A DNA stretch of 64,000 nucleotides from Actinoplanes italicus (GTDB lineage Bacteria; Actinomycetota; Actinomycetes; Mycobacteriales; Micromonosporaceae): contig NZ_PVMZ01000003.1 in NCBI RefSeq assembly GCF_003001815.1, forward strand, positions 620,001 to 684,000. The letters run 5' to 3'. The notes under the pieces were generated by a model. It was not told where the DNA came from. It did no database searches and saw only the letters and a program-made list of their open reading frames with translations. Made by a program: the position numbers and the translations under genes. The stretch's first letter is position 1; the number at the start of each line of letters is the position of its first letter. Below, in pieces: positions 16,700-26,038 of the stretch.

Positions 16700-17107
16700 A
16701 TGCCGAGCCGATCGATGTCGATTGAGGTTCGTCCCGAACCGGTGGACGATGCGCCTCCCGGGACGTTGACCGGGCCGGCCGCGGTGGCGGCTCTGGTGCA
16801 CGGCCCGCTGGACTCGGACCGGGCGGGTGATCTCGCCGGCACGTTCAAGGCGCTCGGTGATCCGGTGCGGCTGCGCCTCCTGTCGATGATCGCCTCCGCG
16901 GCCGACGGTGAGATCTGTGTCTGTGACCTCAGCGAGGCCTTTCCGCTCACCGGGCCGACGATCTCGCACCATCTGCGCATCCTGCGCGAGGCCGGGCTGG
17001 TCCACGGCGTCCGCCGCGGCACCTGGGTGTACTACCGCGCCGTCCCCGGCCAGCTGACCCGCCTGGCCGGTGTGCTCGACGCCGACCGCCGGGCATCCGA
17101 CGCCTGA
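16700..17107 (+). CDS. ArsR/SmtB-family metalloregulator
   Basis: Winged-helix DNA-binding repressor of 135 residues. The domain runs from about residue 40: FKALGDPVRLRLLSMI, EICVCDLSEAFPLTGPTISHHLRILREAGLV, then the wing HGVRRGTWVYYR. The CVCDL motif in the alpha-3 helix is the arsenic(III)/antimony sensor pattern of ArsR proteins. The start is probably ATG 16700 (ATG 16715 also possible); no strong ribosome binding site is seen. No arsenate reductase or arsenite pump is nearby, so its targets lie elsewhere or are only autoregulatory. It sits alone between repeat arrays. Confidence 0.85.
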   Translation: MPSRSMSIEVRPEPVDDAPPGTLTGPAAVAALVHGPLDSDRAGDLAGTFKALGDPVRLRLLSMIASAADGEICVCDLSEAFPLTGPTISHHLRILREAGLVHGVRRGTWVYYRAVPGQLTRLAGVLDADRRASDA

Positions 17108-17163
17108 CCCCCGTCGTCTCAGCCGTCCCGCCGGCAGACCCGCATGCCGCGCCGACGCCTGCG

Positions 17164-17242
17164 CTGAGCCGACATCCATGCTGAGCCGACATCCATGCTG
17201 AGCCGACATCCATGCTGAGCCGACATCCATGCTGAGCCGACG
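17164..17242. repeat. 17-bp tandem repeat, four units plus partial
   Basis: CTGAGCCGACATCCATG occurs at 17164, 17181, 17198 and 17215, with a diverging fifth unit at 17232. It lies between the convergent arsR and DUF3140 genes. Confidence 0.92.
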
Positions 17243-17350
17243 CCATAGCCGAGCGCGATACCCGTGCTAAGCCGGCATCCACCCTGAGCTGACGCCATAA
17301 ACGAGCGCGGTACCCGTGCTAAGCCGGCATCCACCCTGACCTGACGCCAA
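17239..17350. repeat. 52-bp direct repeat, two units plus partial
   Basis: Units begin GACGCCATA at 17239 and 17291, with a partial third at 17343. They contain CTAAGCCGGCATCCA, related to the neighbouring 17-bp unit, so the two arrays probably share an origin. The rest of 17108-17425 holds no gene. Confidence 0.88.
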
Positions 17351-17425
17351 GGCAAGGCCTGACATTCGCGCTGGACCGGCACCCCGGGCCGCTCGAACGA
17401 TGAATGACGGCAACCGGTGGCCGGG

Positions 17426-17755
17426 TCAGCGCTTGAGCGGATCATGACCCCAGTTCATCAGCGACCGCCGCCACCGGGTGTCACTGACGTCACCGTCCGG
17501 GCGCTGGGCCGTGTGCCGGTGCACGTAGCCGACCACCTTGCGCATGTGGCGCTCGTCGGCGTCGGTGAGGTCGGCCTTCTTCTTGCCGAGGATCTGGACG
17601 ATCTTGCGACCGGAGTCGTGGCCGACCGACTCGGAGCCCGCCGAGGCCTTCTGGCCCACCTCGCGCGACTCGTCGGTGCCCAGCCACTTCGTCAACTCAC
17701 CCGCGGTCATGTTGACGGCGTCGCGGAACTCGGCGAACACGTCGGTGTCAGCCAT
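17426..17755 (-). CDS. DUF3140 family protein
   Basis: A 109-residue cytoplasmic protein matching the DUF3140 family as I know it: MTAGELTKWLGTDESREVGQ, GHDSGRKIVQILGKKKADLT, RHMRKVVGYVHRHTAQRP and a terminal RWRRSLMNWGHDP. The family is common in actinobacteria, is often described as putatively DNA-binding and is frequently paired with DUF2945 proteins. Its ATG lies 8 bases inside the end of the upstream DUF2945 gene, so the two are translationally coupled. Its molecular function is unknown. Confidence 0.85.
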   Translation of the reverse strand: MADTDVFAEFRDAVNMTAGELTKWLGTDESREVGQKASAGSESVGHDSGRKIVQILGKKKADLTDADERHMRKVVGYVHRHTAQRPDGDVSDTRWRRSLMNWGHDPLKR

Positions 17756-17966
17756 GACGCAGCGACTCCGGCTTGTGCACCGCCTCGCGCCCGGTCTTGT
17801 CGCTCTTGACCTTGTACTGCGGCTCGTCCGGCGAAGCGGCCACGGTCCGCCCGGCGGTCTCGGTCCGCTTCGTGATCTTCCGCTGAACGGTTCCGTGGAC
17901 GTTCTCCCCGTGGCTCCGCCAGGACACCTTGTCGCCCTTTTTCAGGCTTTTCTTAGCGTTGGTCAT
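17748..17966 (-). CDS. DUF2945 (HVA1/TUDOR-like) small protein
   Basis: A 72-residue basic protein: KKGDKVSWRSHGENVHGTVQRKIT, then PQYKVKSDKTGREAVHKPESL. This is the DUF2945 pattern, a small beta-barrel related to TUDOR/SH3 folds. First gene of a two-gene unit with DUF3140 and overlapping it by 8 bases. It starts 9 nt after the methyltransferase on the same strand and may be cotranscribed with it. Function unknown. Confidence 0.85.
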   Translation of the reverse strand: MTNAKKSLKKGDKVSWRSHGENVHGTVQRKITKRTETAGRTVAASPDEPQYKVKSDKTGREAVHKPESLRHG

Positions 17967-17975
17967 GATCGGCGG

Positions 17976-18806
17976 TTACCCGCCACGCACCGGAGAAAAC
18001 GAGGGCAGGTCGCAGACGAAGATCGCGGTGCCCGGGAAGAGCCGGCCCCGCAGCGGGCTCCACTGGCCCCAGATCTGCTCATGACCCTCGGGCCACTCCG
18101 GCTCGACCAGGTCACGCAGCACGAAACCGGCGGCCACCAGCTCGCGGATCCGGTCGCCGAGGGTCCGGTGCTGTTCGAGGTAGGTGACGGTGCCGTCATC
18201 GTCGCGTTCGACGTAGGGGGTGCGGTCGAAGTACGAGTTGCGGGCGAGCAGCCCGCTCTCGTCCGGCTCGTCCCAGAAGACCCAGCGCATCGGGTGCGTG
18301 ACGGAGAACACCCAGCTGCCACCGGGCCGCAGCACCCGGGCCACCTCGCGCATCGCCGCGCCCGAGTCCGCCACGAACGGGATGGCGCCGAACGCCGTGC
18401 AGACGATGTCGAACGTGTCGGCGGGGAAGGGGAGGGCCATCGCGTCGGCCTGGACGAGCGGAATCCGTACCCCACTCCGGTCTCCGGCCTCCCGGGCGTG
18501 CCGCAACATGCCCGCCGACAGGTCCATGGCCACCGGTTCGGCGCCCTGTTGCCGCAGCCACCGGCTGGCTGCCGCGGCGCCCGCACCCAATTCCAGAATC
18601 TTTTTCTGCTGTACGGGTCCAAGCAGCCCCGCATCGGCCTCGCGAAGCCGCTCGGGACACCAGACGAAGTCCACGTCACCCAGGAAGGCGCCGTGTTCGT
18701 CCTGGTAGTCGTCGGCGTCGAGGTCCCACCAGGTGCGGTTGCCGCGGCGTGCCTCCGACTCGGTCACACGGCCGGCGGAGGTCTCGAACGAGTGGGACGA
18801 AGTCAC
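17976..18806 (-). CDS. class I SAM-dependent methyltransferase
   Basis: A 276-residue methyltransferase. The SAM-binding motif I is KILELGAGAAAASRWL, with an acidic motif II at PVAMDLSAGML, motif III QADAMALPFPADTFDIV and the post-motif VLRPGGSWVFSVTHP. The substrate is not evident. The gene lies divergent from rpsA, a position seen in other actinobacteria. The start is GTG 18806, six bases after a TACCGT -10-like box on the - strand, so the mRNA is probably leaderless. Confidence 0.88.
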   Translation of the reverse strand: MTSSHSFETSAGRVTESEARRGNRTWWDLDADDYQDEHGAFLGDVDFVWCPERLREADAGLLGPVQQKKILELGAGAAAASRWLRQQGAEPVAMDLSAGMLRHAREAGDRSGVRIPLVQADAMALPFPADTFDIVCTAFGAIPFVADSGAAMREVARVLRPGGSWVFSVTHPMRWVFWDEPDESGLLARNSYFDRTPYVERDDDGTVTYLEQHRTLGDRIRELVAAGFVLRDLVEPEWPEGHEQIWGQWSPLRGRLFPGTAIFVCDLPSFSPVRGG

Positions 18807-19127
18807 CGAACTACGGTACGACAGGCGTGTCCACCGTCCTTATTCGGACCATAAGGGGCATGATGGCAGGTTCTCGACCGGCAATGTGCCGCGGTCCTCA
18901 GGAGGGCTTGCAACCTGTGGTAATGCGCACGGTAAGCTAGTCGATGCGCTCGCGGATCGTGTGCCTCGGCAGGGAGCAGGTTCCGTGGTCGTCGGTCTCG
19001 GCATGATCGACTGCGTTGATGTGACTGCTCTCGGGTTGGTCGTCTCGTTCGCTCGTGCCGCTTCCGGTGGCAGTTCCGTGGAGCGCAGAGACACCACCAA
19101 TCCATTCCGTTCGGAGCAACTGTCCAC
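18807..19127 (+). other. rpsA upstream region
   Basis: About 320 bases between divergent genes. TTGCAA (18909-18914) and TAAGCT (18934-18939), 19 bases apart, are a possible rpsA promoter, which would give a leader of about 180 nt. A frame open through 18733-19131 has no recognisable protein. No known regulatory RNA class was identified. Confidence 0.35.
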
Positions 19128-20639
19128 ATGACGAGCAGCATCGAGGCCACCTCGAGCGCCAACAAGGTCACCGTCGACGATCTCGGATCCGAGGAAGCAT
19201 TCCTCGCGGCCATCGACGAGACCATCAAGTACTTCAACGACGGCGACATTGTCGAAGGCACCGTCGTCAAGGTCGATCGGGACGAGGTCCTGCTCGACAT
19301 CGGCTACAAGACCGAGGGTGTCATCCCCTCGCGCGAGTTGTCGATCAAGCATGACGTGGACCCCGCGGAAGTGGTGTCGGTTGGTGACCACATCGAAGCC
19401 CTCGTCCTCACTAAGGAGGACAAGGAAGGTCGTCTGATCCTCTCGAAGAAGCGTGCGCAGTACGAGCGCGCTTGGGGCACCATCGAGAAGATCAAGGAAG
19501 ACGACGGCGTCGTCCGCGGCTCGGTCATCGAGGTCGTCAAGGGTGGTCTCATCCTCGACATCGGCCTCCGTGGCTTCCTCCCGGCCTCCCTGGTCGAGAT
19601 GCGTCGCGTCCGCGACCTGCAGCCGTACGTCGGCCGCGAGCTCGAGGCGAAGATCATCGAGCTGGACAAGAACCGCAACAACGTGGTTCTGTCCCGCCGC
19701 GCCTGGCTCGAGCAGACGCAGTCCGAGGTTCGCACCGAGTTCCTCAACAAGTTGCAGAAGGGCCAGGTCCGCAAGGGCGTCGTGTCCTCCATCGTCAACT
19801 TCGGTGCCTTCGTTGACCTGGGTGGCGTTGACGGCCTCGTGCACGTCTCCGAGCTTTCCTGGAAGCACATCGACCACCCGTCCGAGGTCGTCGAGGTGGG
19901 CCAGGAGGTCGAGGTCGAGGTGCTCGACGTCGACCTGGACCGCGAGCGCGTCTCGCTGTCGCTGAAGGCGACCCAGGAAGACCCGTGGCGTCAGTTCGCC
20001 CGGACCCACGCGATCAACCAGATCGTGCCGGGCAAGGTCACCAAGCTGGTTCCGTTCGGCGCCTTCGTCCGCGTGGACGACGGCATCGAGGGCCTGGTGC
20101 ACATCTCCGAGCTGGCCGAGCGTCACGTCGAGCTGCCCGAGCAGGTCGTCCAGGTCGGTTCGGACGTCCTCGTCAAGGTCATCGACATCGACCTCGAGCG
20201 TCGCCGGATCTCGCTGTCGCTCAAGCAGGCCAACGAGAACTTCGTCGAGGGCGAGGAGCACTTCGACCCGACGCTGTACGGCATGGCCGCGACGTACGAC
20301 GCCGAGGGCAACTACATCTACCCCGAGGGCTTCGACCCCGAGACGGGTGAGTGGCTCGAGGGCTTCGACAAGCAGCGCGAGACGTGGGAGAAGCAGTACG
20401 CCGACGCCCGCGAGCGCTGGGAGGCCCACACCAAGCAGGTGCAGGCGTCCCGTGAGGCCGACGCCGAGGCCGCGCTCAACCCGGCTCCGGCCGGTGGCGT
20501 GACCTCCTCGTCGTCCTCGTCCTCGTCCTCCACGAGCTCGTCGACCTCGACGCGCTCCGCCGAGGAGCCCGTGGGCACCCTGGCCACCGACGAGGCTCTC
20601 GCCGCTCTGCGCGAGAAGCTGGCCGGCGGCAAGAGCTGA
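19128..20639 (+). CDS. rpsA: 30S ribosomal protein S1
   Basis: RNA-binding ribosomal protein of 503 residues with four S1 beta-barrels at about residues 38-105 (GDIVEGTVVKVDRDEVLLDIGYKTEGVIP), 123-190, 210-280 (GVVSSIVNFGAFVDLGGVDGLVHVSE) and 295-365 (GKVTKLVPFGAFVRVDDGIEGLVHISE). The carboxy-terminal 125 residues are acidic and then Ser-rich (a run encoded by repeated TCG/TCC codons near 20500-20560), as in other actinobacterial S1 proteins. Four rather than six domains is usual here. A strong terminator follows. Confidence 0.96.
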   Translation: MTSSIEATSSANKVTVDDLGSEEAFLAAIDETIKYFNDGDIVEGTVVKVDRDEVLLDIGYKTEGVIPSRELSIKHDVDPAEVVSVGDHIEALVLTKEDKEGRLILSKKRAQYERAWGTIEKIKEDDGVVRGSVIEVVKGGLILDIGLRGFLPASLVEMRRVRDLQPYVGRELEAKIIELDKNRNNVVLSRRAWLEQTQSEVRTEFLNKLQKGQVRKGVVSSIVNFGAFVDLGGVDGLVHVSELSWKHIDHPSEVVEVGQEVEVEVLDVDLDRERVSLSLKATQEDPWRQFARTHAINQIVPGKVTKLVPFGAFVRVDDGIEGLVHISELAERHVELPEQVVQVGSDVLVKVIDIDLERRRISLSLKQANENFVEGEEHFDPTLYGMAATYDAEGNYIYPEGFDPETGEWLEGFDKQRETWEKQYADARERWEAHTKQVQASREADAEAALNPAPAGGVTSSSSSSSSSTSSSTSTRSAEEPVGTLATDEALAALREKLAGGKS

Positions 20640-20672
20640 CCTGCCGACAGGCAGCCAGCCGGTAATACCCGG

Positions 20673-20706
20673 AAAGGCCGTCCCGACTCCGGTCGGGGCG
20701 GCCTTT
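20673..20706 (+). terminator. intrinsic terminator of rpsA
   Basis: A 15-bp stem with one T-G wobble, loop TCCG, beginning with AAA and ending with TTT. Confidence 0.85.
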
Positions 20707-20771
20707 CGCCTTTCCCGAAACCACCCGGTCCCGGGCGCGCCCGAGGGATCGGCACTGGCAATATGCAGTCC

Positions 20772-21956
20772 ATGCTGAGAGTGGGTCTCACCGGCGGTAT
20801 CGGTGCCGGCAAGAGCGCGGTCGCCCGTCGCCTGGCCGAGCGCGGCGCCGTGATCATCGATGCCGACGTGCTGGCCCGCGAGGTGGTCGCACCCGGCACC
20901 GACGGGCTCGCCGAGATCGTCGAGGTCTTCGGGGCCGGTGTGCTGACCGCGGACGGCGAGCTCGACCGTCCGGCGCTGGGTGCGCGCGTCTTCGGCGACG
21001 AGGCGGCACGGCGGCGCCTCGAGAAGATCATTCATCCCCGGGTACGGACGAGGACCGCCGAACTGACTCGCTCGGCCGCTTACGACACGATCGTGGTCAA
21101 CGACGTTCCGCTCCTGGTCGAGGCGGGGCTCGCTTCCTCGTACCACATGGTGATCGTGGTCTTGGCCGACCGTGAGGTGCGGCTGGAGCGTCTCACCCGC
21201 CTGCGTGGCATGTCGCCGGCGGAGGCCGCCGCGCGGATCGACGCGCAGACCGACGACGCGAGCCGGCGGGCCGCCGCCGACGTGGTCCTGGAGAACGAGG
21301 ACGACCTGAAGGGCCTGCACGCGCGGGTGGACCGGCTGTGGAGCGAGCGGCTGACCGTCTTCGAACGTAATCTGCGGTCGGGTCGTTCCGTGGCGAAAGG
21401 CCCGGAATTGCGTATCGTGCCGTCCGACCCGGAGTGGCTGCGTGCCGGAGCCCGGCTGACTGCCCGGATCCGCCACGGGATCGGCGCGGACGTCGGCGTT
21501 CACCACATCGGATCGACCGCGGTGCCCGGTCTCCCCGCCAAGGACATCATCGATCTGATGATCGGCGTGCGGACTCTGGACGAGGCCGACCGCCTCGCGG
21601 GACGCCTCGGTGAGCTGGGCTTTCCGGTGCGGCCGGGTGACTGGACGGACAACGCGCACGGCATCCCCGGCGGCACCTGGCCGAAACGCCTGCACGGTTG
21701 CGCCGATCCGGGGTACCGGGTCAACCTGCACCTGCGCGTCGCCGGTTCGCCGGGCTGGCGTTTCGCGCTGCTGATGCGCGACCACCTGCGGGCGGTCCCC
21801 GAGGCGCGGGATGCCTACGCGGCGGTGAAGGCGCGGCTGGCGGAGGAGCATGACGACCGGGCCGGGTACGCGGTCGCGAAGGACCCGTGGTTCGAGGCGG
21901 AGGCGCGCGCGGCCGACGACTGGGCCGAGGCGACCGGCTGGCAACCTGCGGATTGA
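20772..21956 (+). CDS. coaE: dephospho-CoA kinase fused to GrpB-like domain
   Basis: Final enzyme of coenzyme A synthesis: phosphorylates dephospho-CoA. Residues 1-200 are the kinase: P-loop GLTGGIGAGKSAVARRL, DADVLAREVV, FGDEAARRRLEKIIHPRV, VNDVPLLVE. Residues 215-394 are a GrpB/UPF0157 nucleotidyltransferase-like domain (HHIGSTAVPGLPAKDIIDLMIGV). This fusion is known from actinobacteria such as Mycobacterium. ATG 20772 (MLRVGLTGG) fits homologues better than ATG 20763; neither has a clear ribosome binding site. Confidence 0.95.
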   Translation: MLRVGLTGGIGAGKSAVARRLAERGAVIIDADVLAREVVAPGTDGLAEIVEVFGAGVLTADGELDRPALGARVFGDEAARRRLEKIIHPRVRTRTAELTRSAAYDTIVVNDVPLLVEAGLASSYHMVIVVLADREVRLERLTRLRGMSPAEAAARIDAQTDDASRRAAADVVLENEDDLKGLHARVDRLWSERLTVFERNLRSGRSVAKGPELRIVPSDPEWLRAGARLTARIRHGIGADVGVHHIGSTAVPGLPAKDIIDLMIGVRTLDEADRLAGRLGELGFPVRPGDWTDNAHGIPGGTWPKRLHGCADPGYRVNLHLRVAGSPGWRFALLMRDHLRAVPEARDAYAAVKARLAEEHDDRAGYAVAKDPWFEAEARAADDWAEATGWQPAD

Positions 21957-22236
21957 CGGCTCTCGCCTGTGTTCCTTCGTCTTCCTTGGTCGGCGGTTCT
22001 CGCCCGTCTTTCTTGATTGACGGCTCTCGCGGCGACCGGGTCGTGGGCGACCCACCTCGGGTGCGCTCGCCAGGGCGTCCGGCGCGCATCGACCGTGGTG
22101 CGGCAGGACCCGGGTGGGCCCGTGCCGGCGGCCGCCGCGAGCGGCCTACCCGACCAGCCTAGGTGCCGCCGTCGAGCCCCGACAATGCCGGTCGCCCGAG
22201 CCGAATGTGCACCATCGGCACGGGCGGCGGACTTTC
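21957..22236. other. coaE-uvrB intergenic region
   Basis: No gene is supported. A direct repeat GATTGACGGCTCTCGC occurs at the coaE stop (about 21951) and again near 22015, with a related segment CGGTTCTCGCC between. A frame open from 22017 into uvrB is not conserved-looking. Confidence 0.45.
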
Positions 22237-22259
22237 TTGTCATACCCCCGACGTACGGT
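22237..22259 (+). promoter_or_regulatory. RecA-NDp/PafBC-type promoter of uvrB
   Basis: TTGTCA-TAC-n8-TACGGT exactly fits the pattern TTGTCR-n3-n8-TAnnnT. The -10 ends 7 bases before the uvrB ATG, predicting a leaderless mRNA. Confidence 0.7.
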
Positions 22260-22265
22260 GGTGGC

Positions 22266-24383
22266 ATGGCGCTCGACATCCCACGACTCGACGGCCGGTT
22301 CGAGGTCGTCAGCGACTACCAGCCCGCGGGTGACCAGCCCGCCGCGATCGACGAACTGGAGCGGCGGGTCCGCAGCGGCGATCGGCACACCGTCCTGCTC
22401 GGCGCCACCGGCACCGGCAAGAGCGCCACCACGGCCTGGCTCATCGAGCGGCTGCAGCGGCCCGCCCTGGTGCTCGCACCCAACAAGACTCTCTGCGCCC
22501 AGCTCGCCAAGGAGTTCCGCGAGCTGCTGCCCAACAACGCGGTCGAATACTTCGTCAGCTACTACGACTACTACCAGCCAGAGGCGTACATCGCCCAGAC
22601 CGACACCTACATCGAGAAGGACTCGTCGGTCAACGAGGAGGTGGAGCGGCTACGCCACTCGGCCACCCGATCCCTGCTGACCAGGCGTGACACGATCGTG
22701 GTCGCCACCGTCAGCGCCATCTACGGCCTCGGCACCCCGCAGGAGTACGTCGCCATGGCGGTCCGGGTGAAGGTCGGCGACGAGATCAGCCGCGACAAGT
22801 TGCTGCGCCAGCTCGTCGACATCCAGTACGCCCGCAACGACATGGCCTTCCAGCGAGGCACGTTCCGGGTCCGCGGCGACACCTTGGAGATCATCCCGGC
22901 GTATGAGGAACTGGCCCTCCGGATCGAGATGTTCGGCGACGAGGTGGAGAAGCTCTACTACCTGCACCCACTGACCGGCGACGTGATCCGCGAGGTCGAC
23001 GAGCTGATCATCTTCCCGGCCACGCACTACGGCGCCGGGCCGGAGCGGATGGAGCGGGCGACCCGCGACATCGAGGCCGAGCTCGCCGACCGGCTGGCCG
23101 AGTTCGAGCGGCAGGGCAAGCTCCTGGAGGCCCAGCGCCTGCGGATGCGGACCACCTACGACCTCGAGATGATGCGGCAGGTCGGCTTCTGCAACGGCAT
23201 CGAGAACTACTCGATGCACATGGACGGACGCACCTTCGGCGAGCCGGCGTACACCCTGCTCGACTACTTCCCCGATGACTTCGTCACGGTCATCGACGAG
23301 TCGCACGTCACCATCCCGCAGATCGGCGGCATGTATGAGGGCGACGCGTCCCGCAAACGGATCCTGATCGAGCACGGCTTCCGGCTGCCCAGCGCGGCCG
23401 ACAACCGCCCGCTGCGGTTCGACGAGTTCCTGGAGCGCGTCGGCCAGATGGTGTTCCTCTCCGCCACCCCCGGCAACTGGGAGATGGAGCAGGCCCAGGG
23501 CGAGTTCGTCGAGCAGGTCATCCGCCCCACCGGCCTGGTCGACCCGCAGGTCGTGGTCAAGCCCACCAAGGGCCAGATCGACGACCTCATGCACGAGATC
23601 CAGGTGCGCACGGAGAAGGACGAGCGGGTCCTGGTCACCACCCTCACCAAGAAGATGGCCGAGGACCTCACCGACTACCTCCTGGAGAACGGCATCCGGG
23701 TGCGCTACCTGCACTCCGAGGTCGACACGCTGCGCCGCGTCGAGCTGCTCAAGGAGCTGCGGAAGGGCGACTACGACGTCCTCGTCGGCATCAACCTGCT
23801 CCGGGAGGGCCTCGACCTGCCCGAGGTATCGCTGGTCGCCATCCTCGACGCCGACAAGGAGGGCTTCCTGCGCAGCGGCCGGTCGCTCATCCAGACCATC
23901 GGCCGGGCCGCCCGGAACGTGTCCGGCGAGGTCCACATGTACGCCGACAAGATCACGCCGTCGATGCGGGACGCCATCGACGAGACCGACCGGCGCCGCG
24001 CCAAGCAGATCGCCCACAACGAGGCCAACGGCATCAAGCCGCAGGCGCTGCGCAAGAAGATCCACGACATCCTCGACGACATCTACCGGGAGGCCGAGGA
24101 CACCGACGAGGTCGTCGGCGGCACGATGGTCGGCGGCGCCGGCCGGCAGATGTCCCGTGGCAAGGCGCCCGTGCCGGAGACCCGGTCCAGGGGCAAGGCA
24201 GCGGCCACACCGGCCCGCGCCGGCATGGCCCGGGCCGAACTCACCCAGCTCATCCAGGACCTCAACGAGCAGATGCTCGGCGCGGCCCGCGAGCTGCAGT
24301 TCGAGCTGGCCGCACGGATCCGCGACGAGATCCACGAGCTGAAGAAGGAGCTGCGTGGCATGGACATGGCAGGGGTGAAATAA
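22266..24383 (+). CDS. uvrB: excinuclease ABC subunit B
   Basis: Damage-verifying helicase-like subunit of nucleotide excision repair, 705 residues. Walker A is [15 protein letters not shown]; the beta-hairpin that inserts into DNA is [15 protein letters not shown]; Walker B is VIDESH; helicase motifs V-VI lie at [15 protein letters not shown] and QTIGRAARN. The carboxy-terminal UVR motif that contacts UvrA/UvrC is at about residues 660-695 ([19 protein letters not shown]). Start ATG 22266 has no ribosome binding site and lies 7 nt after the damage-type -10. Confidence 0.97.
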   Translation: MALDIPRLDGRFEVVSDYQPAGDQPAAIDELERRVRSGDRHTVLLGATGTGKSATTAWLIERLQRPALVLAPNKTLCAQLAKEFRELLPNNAVEYFVSYYDYYQPEAYIAQTDTYIEKDSSVNEEVERLRHSATRSLLTRRDTIVVATVSAIYGLGTPQEYVAMAVRVKVGDEISRDKLLRQLVDIQYARNDMAFQRGTFRVRGDTLEIIPAYEELALRIEMFGDEVEKLYYLHPLTGDVIREVDELIIFPATHYGAGPERMERATRDIEAELADRLAEFERQGKLLEAQRLRMRTTYDLEMMRQVGFCNGIENYSMHMDGRTFGEPAYTLLDYFPDDFVTVIDESHVTIPQIGGMYEGDASRKRILIEHGFRLPSAADNRPLRFDEFLERVGQMVFLSATPGNWEMEQAQGEFVEQVIRPTGLVDPQVVVKPTKGQIDDLMHEIQVRTEKDERVLVTTLTKKMAEDLTDYLLENGIRVRYLHSEVDTLRRVELLKELRKGDYDVLVGINLLREGLDLPEVSLVAILDADKEGFLRSGRSLIQTIGRAARNVSGEVHMYADKITPSMRDAIDETDRRRAKQIAHNEANGIKPQALRKKIHDILDDIYREAEDTDEVVGGTMVGGAGRQMSRGKAPVPETRSRGKAAATPARAGMARAELTQLIQDLNEQMLGAARELQFELAARIRDEIHELKKELRGMDMAGVK

Positions 24384-24423
24384 GCGTTCGTCCGCGGCCG
24401 CCGGCCTCATTAGGCTGGCGGCC

Positions 24424-25521
24424 ATGACAGCGGCTCACAAGATCATCAGCGACGATGCTGCCCTTGAGGAGGGCGAGCTGGTAACGCTGGCGCGCCGCTG
24501 CTGGGAAGCTGACGGCGGCCTGCCCTTGGCGGTCGAGCCGTGGTTCGTGCGGAGCCGCTGGTCCCGCCCGGGCACGAAGACGTTCACCGTGCGCGGCCCC
24601 GCTCCCGGAGCTGCGGCCGAGCCCGGTTCCTCTCCCGGCGACGCCACCGCGGGCGGCCCCTCCTCCGGGGACGCGGCCGTGTCCACCGCCTCCTCCGGGG
24701 ATGCGGCTGGCCGTGGTTCGTCTCTCGAGAACGCCGCCATGGGTGCTTTCTCGGGGGACGCGGCCGCGGGTGCGTTGCCGGCTGCGGGGGACGCGGGTGG
24801 AAGCGTGTTGCTGGCTGCGATCGCGGTGCGTCCTGGGCCGCGGGGGTCGGTGGTCACCGGGCTGGTGGATCCGGCGGTTCGGGGGAGTGGGGTCGGATCA
24901 CGGCTGCTCGATGCGGCGCTCGCGGTGGCTGCGGAATCTGAGGGCGCCACCGCCGGGTTCGTGACGGTGGAGACCGAAGGGCTCAGTGCTGACGCCGAGA
25001 AGTTGTTCGAATCGCGGGGGCTGCGGCAGTTCTTCGCCGAGGAGGTCATGCGGATCGATCTGGCGGCCGCGCCCGCGCCCGAGCCGACCTGGCCTGCCGG
25101 GACCACGGTGGCCGAGTGGAACGGGGAGACGGCGGAGCGGTTCTTCCAGGTGTACGCGACAGCCTTCCGGGAACGACCGGGCTTCCCGGACCCGTCCGCC
25201 GCGGAGTGGATCGAGGAGACCGCCGAGGACGACGACTTCCAGCCCGAGCGGTCGCTCCTGGCAACCCTTCCGGAGATCGGCGACGCGGGGTTCGTCTCGG
25301 TGGGTGACAACTGGATCCAGCAGGTGGGAGTGGTACCGGCGGCTCGGCGGACGGGCCTCGGCGGCGCACTGATCCGGGAGGCGTTGCGCCGGATGGCGAG
25401 CGCGGGCCTTCACGAGGGCTGGCTCTGCGTCAACGTCGACAATCCGGCCGTGTCGCTCTACCGGCGTATCGGGTTCAAGGGCGTCGGGCATCGAGCCCGT
25501 TACCGGCCGATCGACTCCTGA
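24424..25521 (+). CDS. tandem-GNAT acetyltransferase with low-complexity insertion
   Basis: A 365-residue protein with two GNAT folds, the layout of mycothiol synthase and relatives. The first acetyl-CoA signature is at about residues 140-160 (LVDPAVRGSGVGSRLLDAAL) and the second at 300-325 (VVPAARRTGLGGALIREAL) with NPAVSLYRRIGFKGVG. Residues about 58-128 form a Gly/Ser/Ala/Asp-rich insert with repeated SSGDAA-like steps inside the first domain. The ATG 24424 follows a TAGGCT box by 7 nt, so it is likely leaderless. The substrate is unknown; true mycothiol synthase is only one possibility. Confidence 0.82.
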   Translation: MTAAHKIISDDAALEEGELVTLARRCWEADGGLPLAVEPWFVRSRWSRPGTKTFTVRGPAPGAAAEPGSSPGDATAGGPSSGDAAVSTASSGDAAGRGSSLENAAMGAFSGDAAAGALPAAGDAGGSVLLAAIAVRPGPRGSVVTGLVDPAVRGSGVGSRLLDAALAVAAESEGATAGFVTVETEGLSADAEKLFESRGLRQFFAEEVMRIDLAAAPAPEPTWPAGTTVAEWNGETAERFFQVYATAFRERPGFPDPSAAEWIEETAEDDDFQPERSLLATLPEIGDAGFVSVGDNWIQQVGVVPAARRTGLGGALIREALRRMASAGLHEGWLCVNVDNPAVSLYRRIGFKGVGHRARYRPIDS

Positions 25522-25546
25522 GCCTGCCGCCCGGCCCCGACGAAGC

Positions 25547-25850
25547 GCCCGCATGCGCACCACGGTTTACCACGTGGGTTGTGGCTGTTGGTTGTGTGGT
25601 GATTTGTGCCCGTATACGGACCAGGGTTCACCACGCATGTTGTGGCTGTTGGCTGTGTGGTGATTTGCGCCCGTATACGGACCAGGGTTCACCACGCATG
25701 TGGTCATTGCTGGCCGGGGCCCGATGAAGCGCCCGCATGCGCACCACGGTTCACCACGCGTGTTGTCGTTGCTGGCTGTGTGGTGATTTGTGCCCGCATG
25801 CGCACCACGGTTCACCACGCGCGTTGTCGTCTGGCAGTGGGGTGCGCTGT
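25547..25850. repeat. 61-bp tandem repeat with hairpin core, five units
   Basis: Units start at 25547, 25608, 25669, 25731 and 25792 (spacing 61, 61, 62, 61). Most carry GTGGTGA and TCACCAC arms that can pair across a centre of CCGTATACGG or GCATGC. Each copy varies by a few bases. The rest of 25522-26038 shows no gene. Related units occur at 56983-57138. Confidence 0.88.
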
Positions 25851-26038
25851 TCGAGTGCGGATTTCTTCTGACGGGCGGCTTGGCTCGCGTCCGTCCTCGC
25901 CGGCTTCGGCCCCCGCCTGGCATCGTCTGGCTGGCGTTGCTCGACCCGGGGGCGTCGGGCTGGCTCGGCTTCGGTTGAGGGCTGCTCTGGCCGTACCCGG
26001 GAAGGGTCTTATGGGAAGGTTTGGGGAGTGCGGCCTGG

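Noticed and set aside
14801..17425. Mobile element or prophage remnant
   Set aside because: The region is gene-poor and repeat-rich, but no transposase, integrase, terminal inverted repeats or target-site duplication were found.
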